From positions 1 through 9,954 of the forward strand of contig JBCCRH010000222.1 in NCBI GenBank assembly GCA_039208045.1: a DNA stretch of 9,954 nt, in the 5' to 3' direction. The position numbers and the translations under genes are program-made. This document shows, one piece after another, positions 1 to 8,316 of the stretch (the first letter of the stretch is position 1; each line of letters opens with the position of its first letter). The notes under the pieces were generated by a model. The model ran no database searches. It was not told where the DNA came from and worked only from the letters and a program-made list of their open reading frames with translations. This DNA is from JBCCRH01 sp039208045 (GTDB lineage Bacteria > Bacteroidota > Bacteroidia > Chitinophagales > Saprospiraceae).

Positions 1-75
1 ATACTTCTAAACCAATTCTGCTGTAATTCTCCAAAAAGGCTACAGTAGAATCCGCTCAGAGTCGGGCTTTTGGGA

Positions 76-3000
76 TTATATCTTCACCAATTTCGTTCGG
101 TATATTAGACCGTCCACTTTCACCTTAACTACATACACGCCAGTTGGTAAACTCGCTATGTTAAACTCCGTCACATTAGCTACTGGTGGCAGCACCAGAT
201 GACTATCCAAATCATAGACTTCAATTTGCTGGACTAAAGCACCTCTCGGCACTTTCAGGAATACTTCGCCGCTGGTTGGATTTGGGAAAATGAGTGCTGT
301 TGGGTCAATATCAGCTTCTTTAGGAGGAATACCTACTAGTATTTCTCGCTCTGGATTAAAGACCGGAATCCGTGCCTCGTTATTATCAATGGCGTAAATA
401 TCTGTGATTAAAGTTTGAGAGGAGGTAACACCAGCAATATCGTCGATAATACCTTTGATTGTGGCAATAGGGCCGTGTCCAGAAACTTCATTCTGATCCG
501 TCCGGACAAGTGCCATTTCTATTCTTCCTCCTTCAAATACCTTATCCAACGTAATCATATTGATATTAGGCTCACCGAACCAACTGGCTGGGTATTCGAT
601 GGTCAATCCATTAGGATCAACTAGATCAGGATCAAAAGTGATGGTGAAAGCGATGCCATAGATATTTTCCATCGGCAGGTCTTCCGATCCTAAAACGATA
701 GGTACCTCAAAGCTAGAACCACTAGGTAACTGATCGGGAAAATCCACAAATACAGGCGGATCAATCGCTGTGCCGGGCAAGGCATCAATGGGCTGTATGG
801 GGCCGTGGGTACGATTGTAATTTTGCTCAATCGCAGCTATATCAGCTTCATCGACGATGCCATCACCATTACAGTCTGCATGTTTGTAATTGACCCCATT
901 AGCGAAGCTTTCTTCCCACGGTGCTGAGATGAAACTATCCCATTCGTTGCTATCTTCCTCCCGCGTAGGCCCCTGACTACCAAAGGCTAATCCGATATTG
1001 AGTAAATCCACGTGATGAGCCAAGTTATCGGCATTGGCATCGCCAGGCCACACTTCTTCTTCATTTTCCATAGTCTCTGTCTCCGTACAGATATTATCGA
1101 GCAAGAGCAAATCTCCATACAGCGCCAAGGTCTCAATCGTGCCTGTGAATTCGAGGGTGCCGCCATTGGCGTCGGGAGTGCCTGCATTGACCACTACGCT
1201 GATGCCAGGGGCAATCATGCTTGGTAGCTCCGAAGGGTTGCCTACCGTTATCAGGTCGCTACCATTTACGCTTACGCTAAAGGAGCCATTAGCATGGTAA
1301 TAATCTAATGTGACAGCTACCACTTGCTCTGGTAATGCAGTAAAGTCAAAGCCAATACCTGACTGGGAGATGGTAACAATCTGCCCCGTACCTGCGGAAA
1401 ACTGAGGATAGGTGGTGCTATTGAGCATGAAGAGGTAGCAGTTTTCACAATCGTCTTCCTCCTCATTTTGATAACTGAGCAGTATGCCATCTTCTTCTCC
1501 GATCACATCATCGTCGAAATAGCCAGTGCTTGAGCCGTAGAAACTCGTTTCAAAATCTTCAAATTCGACGCAGGCGTCATTCCCACAGTAAACCTCCTCT
1601 ACTGTCGCTATGGCTTGGCAGAAAAGACTCTCGTCTGTTACCTGGAAAAACCAATCAGAAAGCATAGAGCCATCCAAGCCTTCCAGCGTAATCGGCAATT
1701 CTTCATAGCTAAAGGTAGCTACTTCCAACTCACCTCCCTGTGGGCCATACACCAAATTAAACGTATTGCCCACGCCAATAGCTTCAACATTCAGCTCCAC
1801 TGTAAAGGTGCCGTCCTCTTGGCATTCCCCCAACTCCACATCTAGTCCTAGCAGGCTACAGCATGGCACGTTAACTATTACATCCTGACAGCAATCCGCT
1901 CGGTCATTTTCACAGATAGTAAACGAAGACTGACCATCTGTAGGGATTGGTAGCGTGAGACTTACGGGTAAGGCTTCGTAGAGATAAAAGGCGGTTTCAC
2001 CACCGGTGAAAGTGATGTCAAACCCAATGCCATCGGCATTGCTAGCATCAAAATCTAGCAGGAGCTCATAGACTGCCTCTTCGCTATTACAGTTGATCGT
2101 AGTACTAATCTCCGCCTGCGGGATGATGCAAGGGCCAGGGCAGTCAATCGGGCCTATTTCGCCCAAAGCGGTACAAGAAGGGTCGCTATTATCGATGATG
2201 ATAAACTCATAGATGGTTGCTCCATCCCCTTCAAAAGGACCGAGAGTAATAAAGGTTTCCTCATAGCTAAACGAGCCATAATTATCCCCATTACCAACCA
2301 CGGTATAGCCACCAGCACCACCATTTTGCTGCTCTACCAAAAGATCAACCATAAAGAACCCATCCTCACTACATTCCTCTGCTTGTACAACAAGCGCATT
2401 TACCTGGCATTGATTGGGATCGCAAGTCACCGCGCCTATTTCTGCGTAAGCAAAACAAGAAGGATCCGCCACATCAAGCAAAAGGAAATCATACTCCGTG
2501 CTCCCATCACCAACAAAAGGCCCTAGTGTAATGGGAGTATTACTATAGCTAAATGGTCCATTAATTTCTCCATTGACAAATACAAAATAGCCGAGTGGGC
2601 CAGGGTTTTCGGCCTCAAAATCAATAGACACGGAAAAGTTCTCACCATCACAATCACTAGTCTGTACTGACAGGCCATTAAAATTACAGTCGTTCGTACA
2701 GTCTATAACATCAGCTGTAGTTAACAATACACAATCTGGGAAGCTTATATCTGTGACAATGATATCCAAAGTTCCAGTATTATTGGCGGGTAGTGGGCCA
2801 ATAGTGGGGACAGAACCATCATATACAAAAGGGCCATATTCGATACCATCGACAAATACGTAGTAGCCATTGCTTCCAAGATTGTCATTATATACGACGA
2901 AAATATCTAAAAATAGTCCACCATTATCACTACAATAGGTTTCACCAAATACGTCTATAATTGGGCAGTAGCAATCAACTGGTACCACAAAAGCGTCTTC

Positions 3001-6000
3001 ATATCTACAGTCCGGTTGATCGGCGTCGACTATCACATACTCGATTACTCCTGAGTTGAACGAAAAGAGTGGACCCGTGGTAATTGAAGTCGTATTGTAG
3101 GTAAACGGGCCATAGGTATCATTACCAATTAGAATTTTGTATCCACCAGTGATGGTCTGATTAGTAGTCAGCTCGAAAGTAGCAAAGAGGAGGTTATCCT
3201 CACAAAACGCTTCTACATTGACTTCAAAATTAGGACAATCAGTACAGACAAATGGGGTATATAATGTAGAATTACTACAAAAACCATATTGATCATCAAT
3301 TCTTATAGAATGCGAATTTTCAGGATATTCCGATATAGGCCCTATTGTGGCAGGAAGCAAGCTACTATTAAAGAATCCTAGAAATTCGTCATCAAAGTAT
3401 ATGCTAAATTCTCCTGTTGTGAATTGGTGATCAAAATCGATGATAAGATTATAACCTCCATTAGGTAGGCATACTTGAGTAACCTCGATGTCGCCAATAA
3501 AACAAGGTGGGCATGGGATTTCTATATCAACAGTTTCGCAACAATTTGGATCATCTGCTTTGCAAATGGATATTTGATCGACAAAATTGCCCGTATTAAT
3601 AAAAAATAGGCCATGTGTACCTGGTGATAAGATATAAGTTTCGCCAATCGAGTTGGAAACATTGTAAAGTGCCGAAGGATCGCCATCAAATTCGAGTGTA
3701 AAGAAGTATTCTCCAAAAGCCTCACAACTGATGCTGTAGACCTCTATGTTCGAAATATCGCACTCATAGGTGCAAGGCAGGTCAAAGTCAAATGTAAAGC
3801 AGCAATTCGGAGATGCTTCGCTACAAATTGTTAATTGGTCAAAAAACTGGTTGGGGCTACGGAAAAATTGTAGCGTGTAAGGGCCGTTTTGATTGATAGT
3901 CCTCACATCGCCATCTAAGTTAGTGACCGTGAAGGTTTCACCTGCATTAACCGATTCAAAATCGAAATCAATTTCATATTCGCCAAAGGGGCCAAGGCAT
4001 TCAATGTAATTAAAGTCAATGCCTCCAATTTCACAAGCTTCTGTACTACAAACAATGCCCAAGTTGGCAGCAGCTGAACAGTTGTTAAAGCTGTTATCTT
4101 GAATAACAAGGATGAGTTCATCTACAGCACTAAAAGTAATTGGCCCAACGGTATTAGTAGTACTATTAGAATATGGACCACTGTAAAGCAATTGGCCATA
4201 GGCAAAGACGCTGTATCCTTCTGGGCCGCCCTCATTTGGCTCGAACGAATAGGTGATAAACAAGCCTTCTCCCGTACATTCAGTGGTAGCCGAAAGATTA
4301 TTGATAGCACACTCTAGGCCGATAGGGCAAGGCGCATTATATACAATGCTAGTCGTACAATCAAGCGCGCCAGGGCTGTCAAAGTCTAAATCAGTGACCA
4401 AAACCTGCTCCCAAATAACAGTTGGATCCCACGCGAGGTCAGGAAGTACGATGGGCAAATCAGTATAGTTGTAGGTACCCGAAAAATTACCAGGGCCGTT
4501 CAAAATAAATTGCTCACTTACATTCTGATAATCGAAATTGATGATTAGGTCGTACAGCTCATCGTCTTGGCAGACAAAATCAAGCTGAATGTCTCCAAGC
4601 TCGCACTCCTCACTTACTGTCGTACAGATATTATCAACGCCCAGGCTCTGGCCCCCTATGGTAAGCGTTTCGATCGCTCCACTAAAAAGAAGCTGGCCGC
4701 TACTATCATTTTCAAAAATTACCTCTAGCTCTACTTGGCCATTAGAAGCTGGTAGCGTGTAAGTCGTATTTTCCAATGCGGAAAGCACGACTAGCTCCCC
4801 ATCATTTGCTCTGAAATTGACCGCCCCACCGGTATAATAAAAATCCATGCTTACTTCCGTGGTCGTAGCTGCTGGCTGGTCAAAATCAAAGGTGCCAGCA
4901 ATACCCACAAAGAAAACAAATCGACCTACACCTCCCAGATATTCTGGATAGAATTCGGCAAGGGAGACTAAGGCGAGATCGTATTCCTCAGAGCCATTCG
5001 GACGTTGAAAACTAGTGAGCGCTAGCGGAATATCATTTTCCGTGTAGACCACTTCACCTGGTGCATCCTGATCGCTTCCGGCAAATGCCTGTGTAAAATA
5101 CTCAAAGCCCATGCAGCCATTAGGATTGCAATCCACCCAGGGGAGAAAGATTTCTGAACAGCAGTCAGGAAGGCTTTCATTACAAAGCTGAATATTGATA
5201 CCGCCCGTCCCGGGCTCTTGAAAGATGCCATCAAAAGCAATAAAACCATTTTCACTGGGTGGAAAGTATTCGTAGAAAGAGCCGTTAATGAAGACATCAA
5301 ATCCTGTGGATGGCGCATTAAAAAAATCAAAAGTTAGCTGGACAGATTGACTAGTATCTTCTGCGCAGCCTGTAAAATAGCCGGTAAGGTTTTCGATGCG
5401 ACAATCGGTATTTTCACAATCAACACCGCCAATATGAAGCTTTCCCCCGCAAGATTCATTATCCGTATCGTAAGCAAAAACTACATACTGACCATTACTA
5501 CTACCTGCTAATGGGCCAAGCTGTACATTGGATGTGGAGTATTCAAAAGGCCCAAAAAGTCGGTTGTTAGCTTGAACCATAAAGCCATTATTACCAGGAG
5601 TAGAGATATTGAAGGCAAGATCGATCAGAAAAGAGTCATTTTCGCAGGCCAGGGGCTGTGCGGTAAACTCGATGACTTCACAAGTTGGAAATTCTTCATT
5701 GTAGCAAACATTATCGATCACAAATTCTTGTCCTCCAATGGTAAATTCCTCAATAGCACCGGTTAAGCACAATTTTCCGCGCGGAAAATTAGGAGCAGGA
5801 TTATCAATCGGGAACAGGTCTACTTGAACGCTAGCAGGAAGGAGTGTCAAATCCACATCCTCCAAGTCATTGAGCACTTGTATAGTACCACCATTCACGC
5901 CTAGGTTGACCTCACCACCCCCATCGTAGAAGTCTAAGCAAACGTTACTTACTGTGCCAAAGACGGCACTAAAATCAAAGTTGAGGTTGATATTACTAGG

Positions 6001-6576
6001 AATGAGCCCGTTTCCCCATTCAGCGATAGGAATACCAAAGAATCCCTCATCTACAGTGACATTCCAAAAGTCGAAGCTCCCATCGAAGTAAAAGAAATTT
6101 TCTACCGTGATATGAAGATCATCATAGCTTAGAATAGTATCACCAGGGGAGTTGTCATTGTCTATGCCAAAGCGCGTACCTATTTCGAGTTCCTCAAAGT
6201 CGAGGCAGGTAGGTACACAGCTTAAATTCGTATCATTTACCCCTTCGACGAAAACCGTATTCGAACAATCGAGCGATTCAATATAGATTTTCACTTCCAA
6301 CTGCCTGTAGGGATAATCGATCGCCTCAAGGAAGAGCGGGAAATCAGCAGGCGGATAAATACCCTGTAGATTATCATCAATATAGAGCTCCACGGGAAGA
6401 TTTACACCCTCTTCAAAAGTAGCATCTACAAAAATATCTAACTGATTGCCATTATCACTGCACTCCACAGGATAAGCAATAAAGGCTGTCACAGGACATT
6501 CGGATTGACTTAGCAATTGATGGGGAAGTAAAAATAGTACTAGTGCCAAATAGGAGAAAATAGAGTTTCGATTCAT
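76..6576 (-). CDS. Giant modular T9SS-exported cysteine-repeat protein with dockerin-like and cohesin-like domains
   Basis: Encodes about 2166 residues, here started at the ATG at 6574-6576. This start gives a clean signal peptide (MNRNSIF, a hydrophobic core, then LLSQ at about 21-24). An in-frame ATG at 6624 adds 16 residues and buries the signal. Order: signal 1-24; Cys module 25-124; larger module 125-299; two Cys modules to 488; larger module 489-658; eleven Cys modules 659-1669; larger module 1670-1841; dockerin-like region 1842-1925 with loops DANADNLAHHVD and DCNGDGIVDEAD; cohesin-like domain about 1940-2082 (FDPDLV, GGRIEMALVR, GHGPIATI); C-terminal sorting domain about 2090-2166 (FPNPTSGEVFLKV, LPTGVYVVKV). 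By family knowledge, the last domain directs outer-membrane export by T9SS and usually surface anchoring. No enzyme domain is seen. The protein is acidic and the paired cysteines suggest disulfides. Inferred role: adhesin or structural scaffold. The reading frame is intact. Confidence 0.93.
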   Translation of the reverse strand: MNRNSIFSYLALVLFLLPHQLLSQSECPVTAFIAYPVECSDNGNQLDIFVDATFEEGVNLPVELYIDDNLQGIYPPADFPLFLEAIDYPYRQLEVKIYIESLDCSNTVFVEGVNDTNLSCVPTCLDFEELEIGTRFGIDNDNSPGDTILSYDDLHITVENFFYFDGSFDFWNVTVDEGFFGIPIAEWGNGLIPSNINLNFDFSAVFGTVSNVCLDFYDGGGEVNLGVNGGTIQVLNDLEDVDLTLLPASVQVDLFPIDNPAPNFPRGKLCLTGAIEEFTIGGQEFVIDNVCYNEEFPTCEVIEFTAQPLACENDSFLIDLAFNISTPGNNGFMVQANNRLFGPFEYSTSNVQLGPLAGSSNGQYVVFAYDTDNESCGGKLHIGGVDCENTDCRIENLTGYFTGCAEDTSQSVQLTFDFFNAPSTGFDVFINGSFYEYFPPSENGFIAFDGIFQEPGTGGINIQLCNESLPDCCSEIFLPWVDCNPNGCMGFEYFTQAFAGSDQDAPGEVVYTENDIPLALTSFQRPNGSEEYDLALVSLAEFYPEYLGGVGRFVFFVGIAGTFDFDQPAATTTEVSMDFYYTGGAVNFRANDGELVVLSALENTTYTLPASNGQVELEVIFENDSSGQLLFSGAIETLTIGGQSLGVDNICTTVSEECELGDIQLDFVCQDDELYDLIINFDYQNVSEQFILNGPGNFSGTYNYTDLPIVLPDLAWDPTVIWEQVLVTDLDFDSPGALDCTTSIVYNAPCPIGLECAINNLSATTECTGEGLFITYSFEPNEGGPEGYSVFAYGQLLYSGPYSNSTTNTVGPITFSAVDELILVIQDNSFNNCSAAANLGIVCSTEACEIGGIDFNYIECLGPFGEYEIDFDFESVNAGETFTVTNLDGDVRTINQNGPYTLQFFRSPNQFFDQLTICSEASPNCCFTFDFDLPCTYECDISNIEVYSISCEAFGEYFFTLEFDGDPSALYNVSNSIGETYILSPGTHGLFFINTGNFVDQISICKADDPNCCETVDIEIPCPPCFIGDIEVTQVCLPNGGYNLIIDFDHQFTTGEFSIYFDDEFLGFFNSSLLPATIGPISEYPENSHSIRIDDQYGFCSNSTLYTPFVCTDCPNFEVNVEAFCEDNLLFATFELTTNQTITGGYKILIGNDTYGPFTYNTTSITTGPLFSFNSGVIEYVIVDADQPDCRYEDAFVVPVDCYCPIIDVFGETYCSDNGGLFLDIFVVYNDNLGSNGYYVFVDGIEYGPFVYDGSVPTIGPLPANNTGTLDIIVTDISFPDCVLLTTADVIDCTNDCNFNGLSVQTSDCDGENFSVSIDFEAENPGPLGYFVFVNGEINGPFSYSNTPITLGPFVGDGSTEYDFLLLDVADPSCFAYAEIGAVTCDPNQCQVNALVVQAEECSEDGFFMVDLLVEQQNGGAGGYTVVGNGDNYGSFSYEETFITLGPFEGDGATIYEFIIIDNSDPSCTALGEIGPIDCPGPCIIPQAEISTTINCNSEEAVYELLLDFDASNADGIGFDITFTGGETAFYLYEALPVSLTLPIPTDGQSSFTICENDRADCCQDVIVNVPCCSLLGLDVELGECQEDGTFTVELNVEAIGVGNTFNLVYGPQGGELEVATFSYEELPITLEGLDGSMLSDWFFQVTDESLFCQAIATVEEVYCGNDACVEFEDFETSFYGSSTGYFDDDVIGEEDGILLSYQNEEEDDCENCYLFMLNSTTYPQFSAGTGQIVTISQSGIGFDFTALPEQVVAVTLDYYHANGSFSVSVNGSDLITVGNPSELPSMIAPGISVVVNAGTPDANGGTLEFTGTIETLALYGDLLLLDNICTETETMENEEEVWPGDANADNLAHHVDLLNIGLAFGSQGPTREEDSNEWDSFISAPWEESFANGVNYKHADCNGDGIVDEADIAAIEQNYNRTHGPIQPIDALPGTAIDPPVFVDFPDQLPSGSSFEVPIVLGSEDLPMENIYGIAFTITFDPDLVDPNGLTIEYPASWFGEPNINMITLDKVFEGGRIEMALVRTDQNEVSGHGPIATIKGIIDDIAGVTSSQTLITDIYAIDNNEARIPVFNPEREILVGIPPKEADIDPTALIFPNPTSGEVFLKVPRGALVQQIEVYDLDSHLVLPPVANVTEFNIASLPTGVYVVKVKVDGLIYRTKLVKI
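1570..4602 (-). repeat. Eleven tandem cysteine-rich protein modules (modules 4-14 of 14)
   Basis: This part of the giant gene encodes eleven head-to-tail modules of 86-98 residues (residues 659-1669, numbered from the 6576 start). Each module ends at a cysteine. Most have four cysteines at conserved places: one about 11 residues in, one about 65-75 residues in, one about ten later and one at the module end. The four-Cys type usually has a core like GYxVFVNGxxxGPFxY followed by LGP. Modules 6, 7 and 13 are a six-Cys type with a strict C-x6-C-C motif (for example ICSEASPNCC, ICENDRADCC) and no GPF core. Three more modules lie upstream in the gene at about 6205-6504 and 5113-5679. Neighbouring modules resemble each other most (11 with 12, 6 with 7), as expected from tandem duplication. 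I do not recognise a named family. Confidence 0.85.
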
Positions 6577-6702
6577 GGTTGGCCGTATTTTTCGATGATT
6601 AAAGCAAGTGGTGTAGATTTTCATACTATAAAAATGTCGGTCAATGAGCAGATAGAAAAAGACTTTATTGGCTATTTTTTGGAAAAAATGATAGATTTAT
6701 GG

Positions 6703-6734
6703 CAAAATTATAATTGCAAATAACTGTCTATCAA
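6703..6734 (-). promoter_or_regulatory. Bacteroidota-type promoter of the giant secreted protein
   Basis: On the minus strand TAATTTTG (plus 6703-6710) fits the Bacteroidota -7 consensus TAnnTTTG exactly. A TTG (plus 6732-6734, read as CAA) sits 21 bases upstream, as expected for the -33 element. Transcription would start near 6696, giving a leader of about 120 bases before the ATG at 6576. Pattern match only. Confidence 0.6.
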
Positions 6735-6750
6735 CGCTATGCAGTGATTA

Positions 6751-6758
6751 TAAATTTG
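6751..6758 (+). promoter_or_regulatory. Candidate -7 box directly before the 489-residue gene
   Basis: TAAATTTG is an exact match to TAnnTTTG and ends four bases before the ATG at 6763. If used, transcription would begin at or within a base or two of the start codon, so the mRNA would be leaderless. No TTG stands at the usual -33 distance, which weakens the call. It could be a chance match in AT-rich sequence. Confidence 0.4.
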
Positions 6759-6762
6759 GGAA

Positions 6763-8232
6763 ATGCTGAGTAATACCTTGCTTCAAATATTGCCAAGTCT
6801 GTCTAAAAAAGAGATGACTAGATTCAGAGAGTTTGCCTATTCCCCTTATTTCAATAAACATGAGGGAGTCAAGGCACTCATTGATTATCTTTGGAAACTT
6901 TATCCCGATTTCACAGAGAAGCGCTGCGATCGACACAAAATATTTGCCACACTTTTCCCAGAAGAAATACACAATCAAGCAAAGTTAGCGGTACTATTCA
7001 CCTACGCACTTCGCTTGCTGCAACAATTTCTGCAAGTAGAAGTCGCACATCAGCACTCGGCCCAAGGGCAGCTCTATCTGCTACAGGCCCTACGCGATCG
7101 GCAGCAGCATCCCCACTATGAAAAGATACTTGCTAAGACGGAATCGATGCTTGAAAAAGCAAGTCGACGTGATAGCCACTACTTTCGGCAGCAATTTTTA
7201 TTGGCTACGGAAGCAGATGCCTATTATACTGATACGCAGAGTAGAAAGCACGACCACAATATTCAATGGCGGCAGAATAATCTAGATCGGTTCTACCTGG
7301 CGGAAAAATTGAGGGATGCCTGCGAAATGCACGTCAGAAGTCAAATACTTAAGGTCGACTATTCAACTCGACTCTGGGAAACGGTACTGCGGGAAGTAAA
7401 AGAGAATTTGCCTACTTACCAGCAAGTCCCCGCTATTTACATCTATTTCTTGATCTACCAAATGCTAACAGAGCAGACCTCACAGCACTACTTCGAAGCA
7501 CTCAATACGCTGAAGCGAGTAGCTTCTTTCTTTGAGCTGGAAGAGCAAAAAACATTATACAACTATTTACAAAACTATTGTATCCATCAAATCAATACGG
7601 GTAATGCTGCTTTTTTACAGGAAATATTTCATCTATATAAAATGCAGCTCGAAGGAAATCTAATGATCGAAGAAGGTTATCTTTCCGAGTGGCACTACAA
7701 AAACATCGTTACCACAGGTATTCGCTTAAACGAAATGGACTGGGTATTTTCATTCATTGAAACCTACAAGCACAAGTTAGAGCCAGAAGCGATGGATAAT
7801 GCCTATCGATTCAACCTTGCTTCTTACTACTATGCTACGCAGCAATACGATCAAGTACTATCACTACTGCTGCAGGTGGAATACAGTGATTTGCGGTATA
7901 GTCTAGGAGCTAAAGCATTATTACTGCGTACTTACTACGACCTAGAGGAGACAGAGGCCCTGCTTTCGCTCTGCGATTCCTTTCGGCAATATCTACTGCG
8001 CAATAAGCTGATGGCAGACAACCGGCGAGTAGGCTATTCTAATCTATTTAAACTTACCAAGCGAGCAGCTATTCTGCGGTCTAATATAGGCTTTACTGCC
8101 ACCAAACGCTTGAACAAAGAAATGAACCGCCTAAAAACAGATATTGATCGAGCAACTATATTCAATAGACTTTGGCTTGTACAAAAGTGGGAAGAGTTGG
8201 ACAAAAGCCTCCAATTAAATACAAATACATAA
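6763..8232 (+). CDS. Uncharacterised helical (TPR-like) protein of 489 residues
   Basis: No signal peptide or membrane segment is visible, so the product is probably cytoplasmic. It looks almost entirely alpha-helical and is rich in Leu, Gln, Tyr, Glu and Arg. The N-terminus has a compact pattern (LLQILPSLSKKE, then RFREFAYSPYFNKHEG) that I associate with unnamed Bacteroidota proteins of similar length, and this supports the ATG at 6763 over the next Met at codon 18. The C-terminal third (about residues 340-430: YYYATQQYDQVLSLLLQ, SLGAKALLLRTYYDLEETEALLSLC) reads like degenerate helix-turn-helix solenoid repeats. It is divergent from the giant gene and 84 bases upstream of the rlpA-like ATG, which has its own -7 box, so co-transcription is possible but not required. 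No function can be assigned; a protein-protein interaction role would be a guess from the solenoid look. Confidence 0.9.
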   Translation: MLSNTLLQILPSLSKKEMTRFREFAYSPYFNKHEGVKALIDYLWKLYPDFTEKRCDRHKIFATLFPEEIHNQAKLAVLFTYALRLLQQFLQVEVAHQHSAQGQLYLLQALRDRQQHPHYEKILAKTESMLEKASRRDSHYFRQQFLLATEADAYYTDTQSRKHDHNIQWRQNNLDRFYLAEKLRDACEMHVRSQILKVDYSTRLWETVLREVKENLPTYQQVPAIYIYFLIYQMLTEQTSQHYFEALNTLKRVASFFELEEQKTLYNYLQNYCIHQINTGNAAFLQEIFHLYKMQLEGNLMIEEGYLSEWHYKNIVTTGIRLNEMDWVFSFIETYKHKLEPEAMDNAYRFNLASYYYATQQYDQVLSLLLQVEYSDLRYSLGAKALLLRTYYDLEETEALLSLCDSFRQYLLRNKLMADNRRVGYSNLFKLTKRAAILRSNIGFTATKRLNKEMNRLKTDIDRATIFNRLWLVQKWEELDKSLQLNTNT

Positions 8233-8259
8233 ATTATCTATTTCAACATGCGAAAACAA

Positions 8260-8267
8260 TAACTTTG
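8260..8267 (+). promoter_or_regulatory. -7 box of the rlpA-like gene
   Basis: TAACTTTG matches TAnnTTTG exactly. A start site about six bases downstream (near 8273) would give a leader of about 44 bases to the ATG at 8317. It would place the alternative TTG start at 8272 at or before the transcript end, which favours the ATG. A clear TTG at -33 is lacking. Confidence 0.5.
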
Positions 8268-8316
8268 AGCGTTGGAAAGGGAATTTAGTGAACATTATAA
8301 AATAAATGAAAAGCTT

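Noticed and set aside
1..75. Terminator after the giant gene
   Set aside because: CTACAGTAG and CCGCTCAGAGTCGG give only tiny loops or bulged stems with no T-run in the right direction. Not convincing.
5022..5330. Open frame of 102 codons in another frame of the giant gene
   Set aside because: It lies wholly inside the giant coding region, which has a clear domain structure. The translated product has no recognisable pattern or signal, so it is a frame shadow.
6577..6624. Upstream ATG (6624) for the giant protein
   Set aside because: The 16 extra residues are polar and basic and precede a normal signal peptide. Possible but less likely than 6576.
8272..8316. TTG start for the rlpA-like gene
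   Set aside because: It would put 15 polar residues before a good signal peptide and falls at or before the transcript start predicted from the -7 box at 8260-8267.
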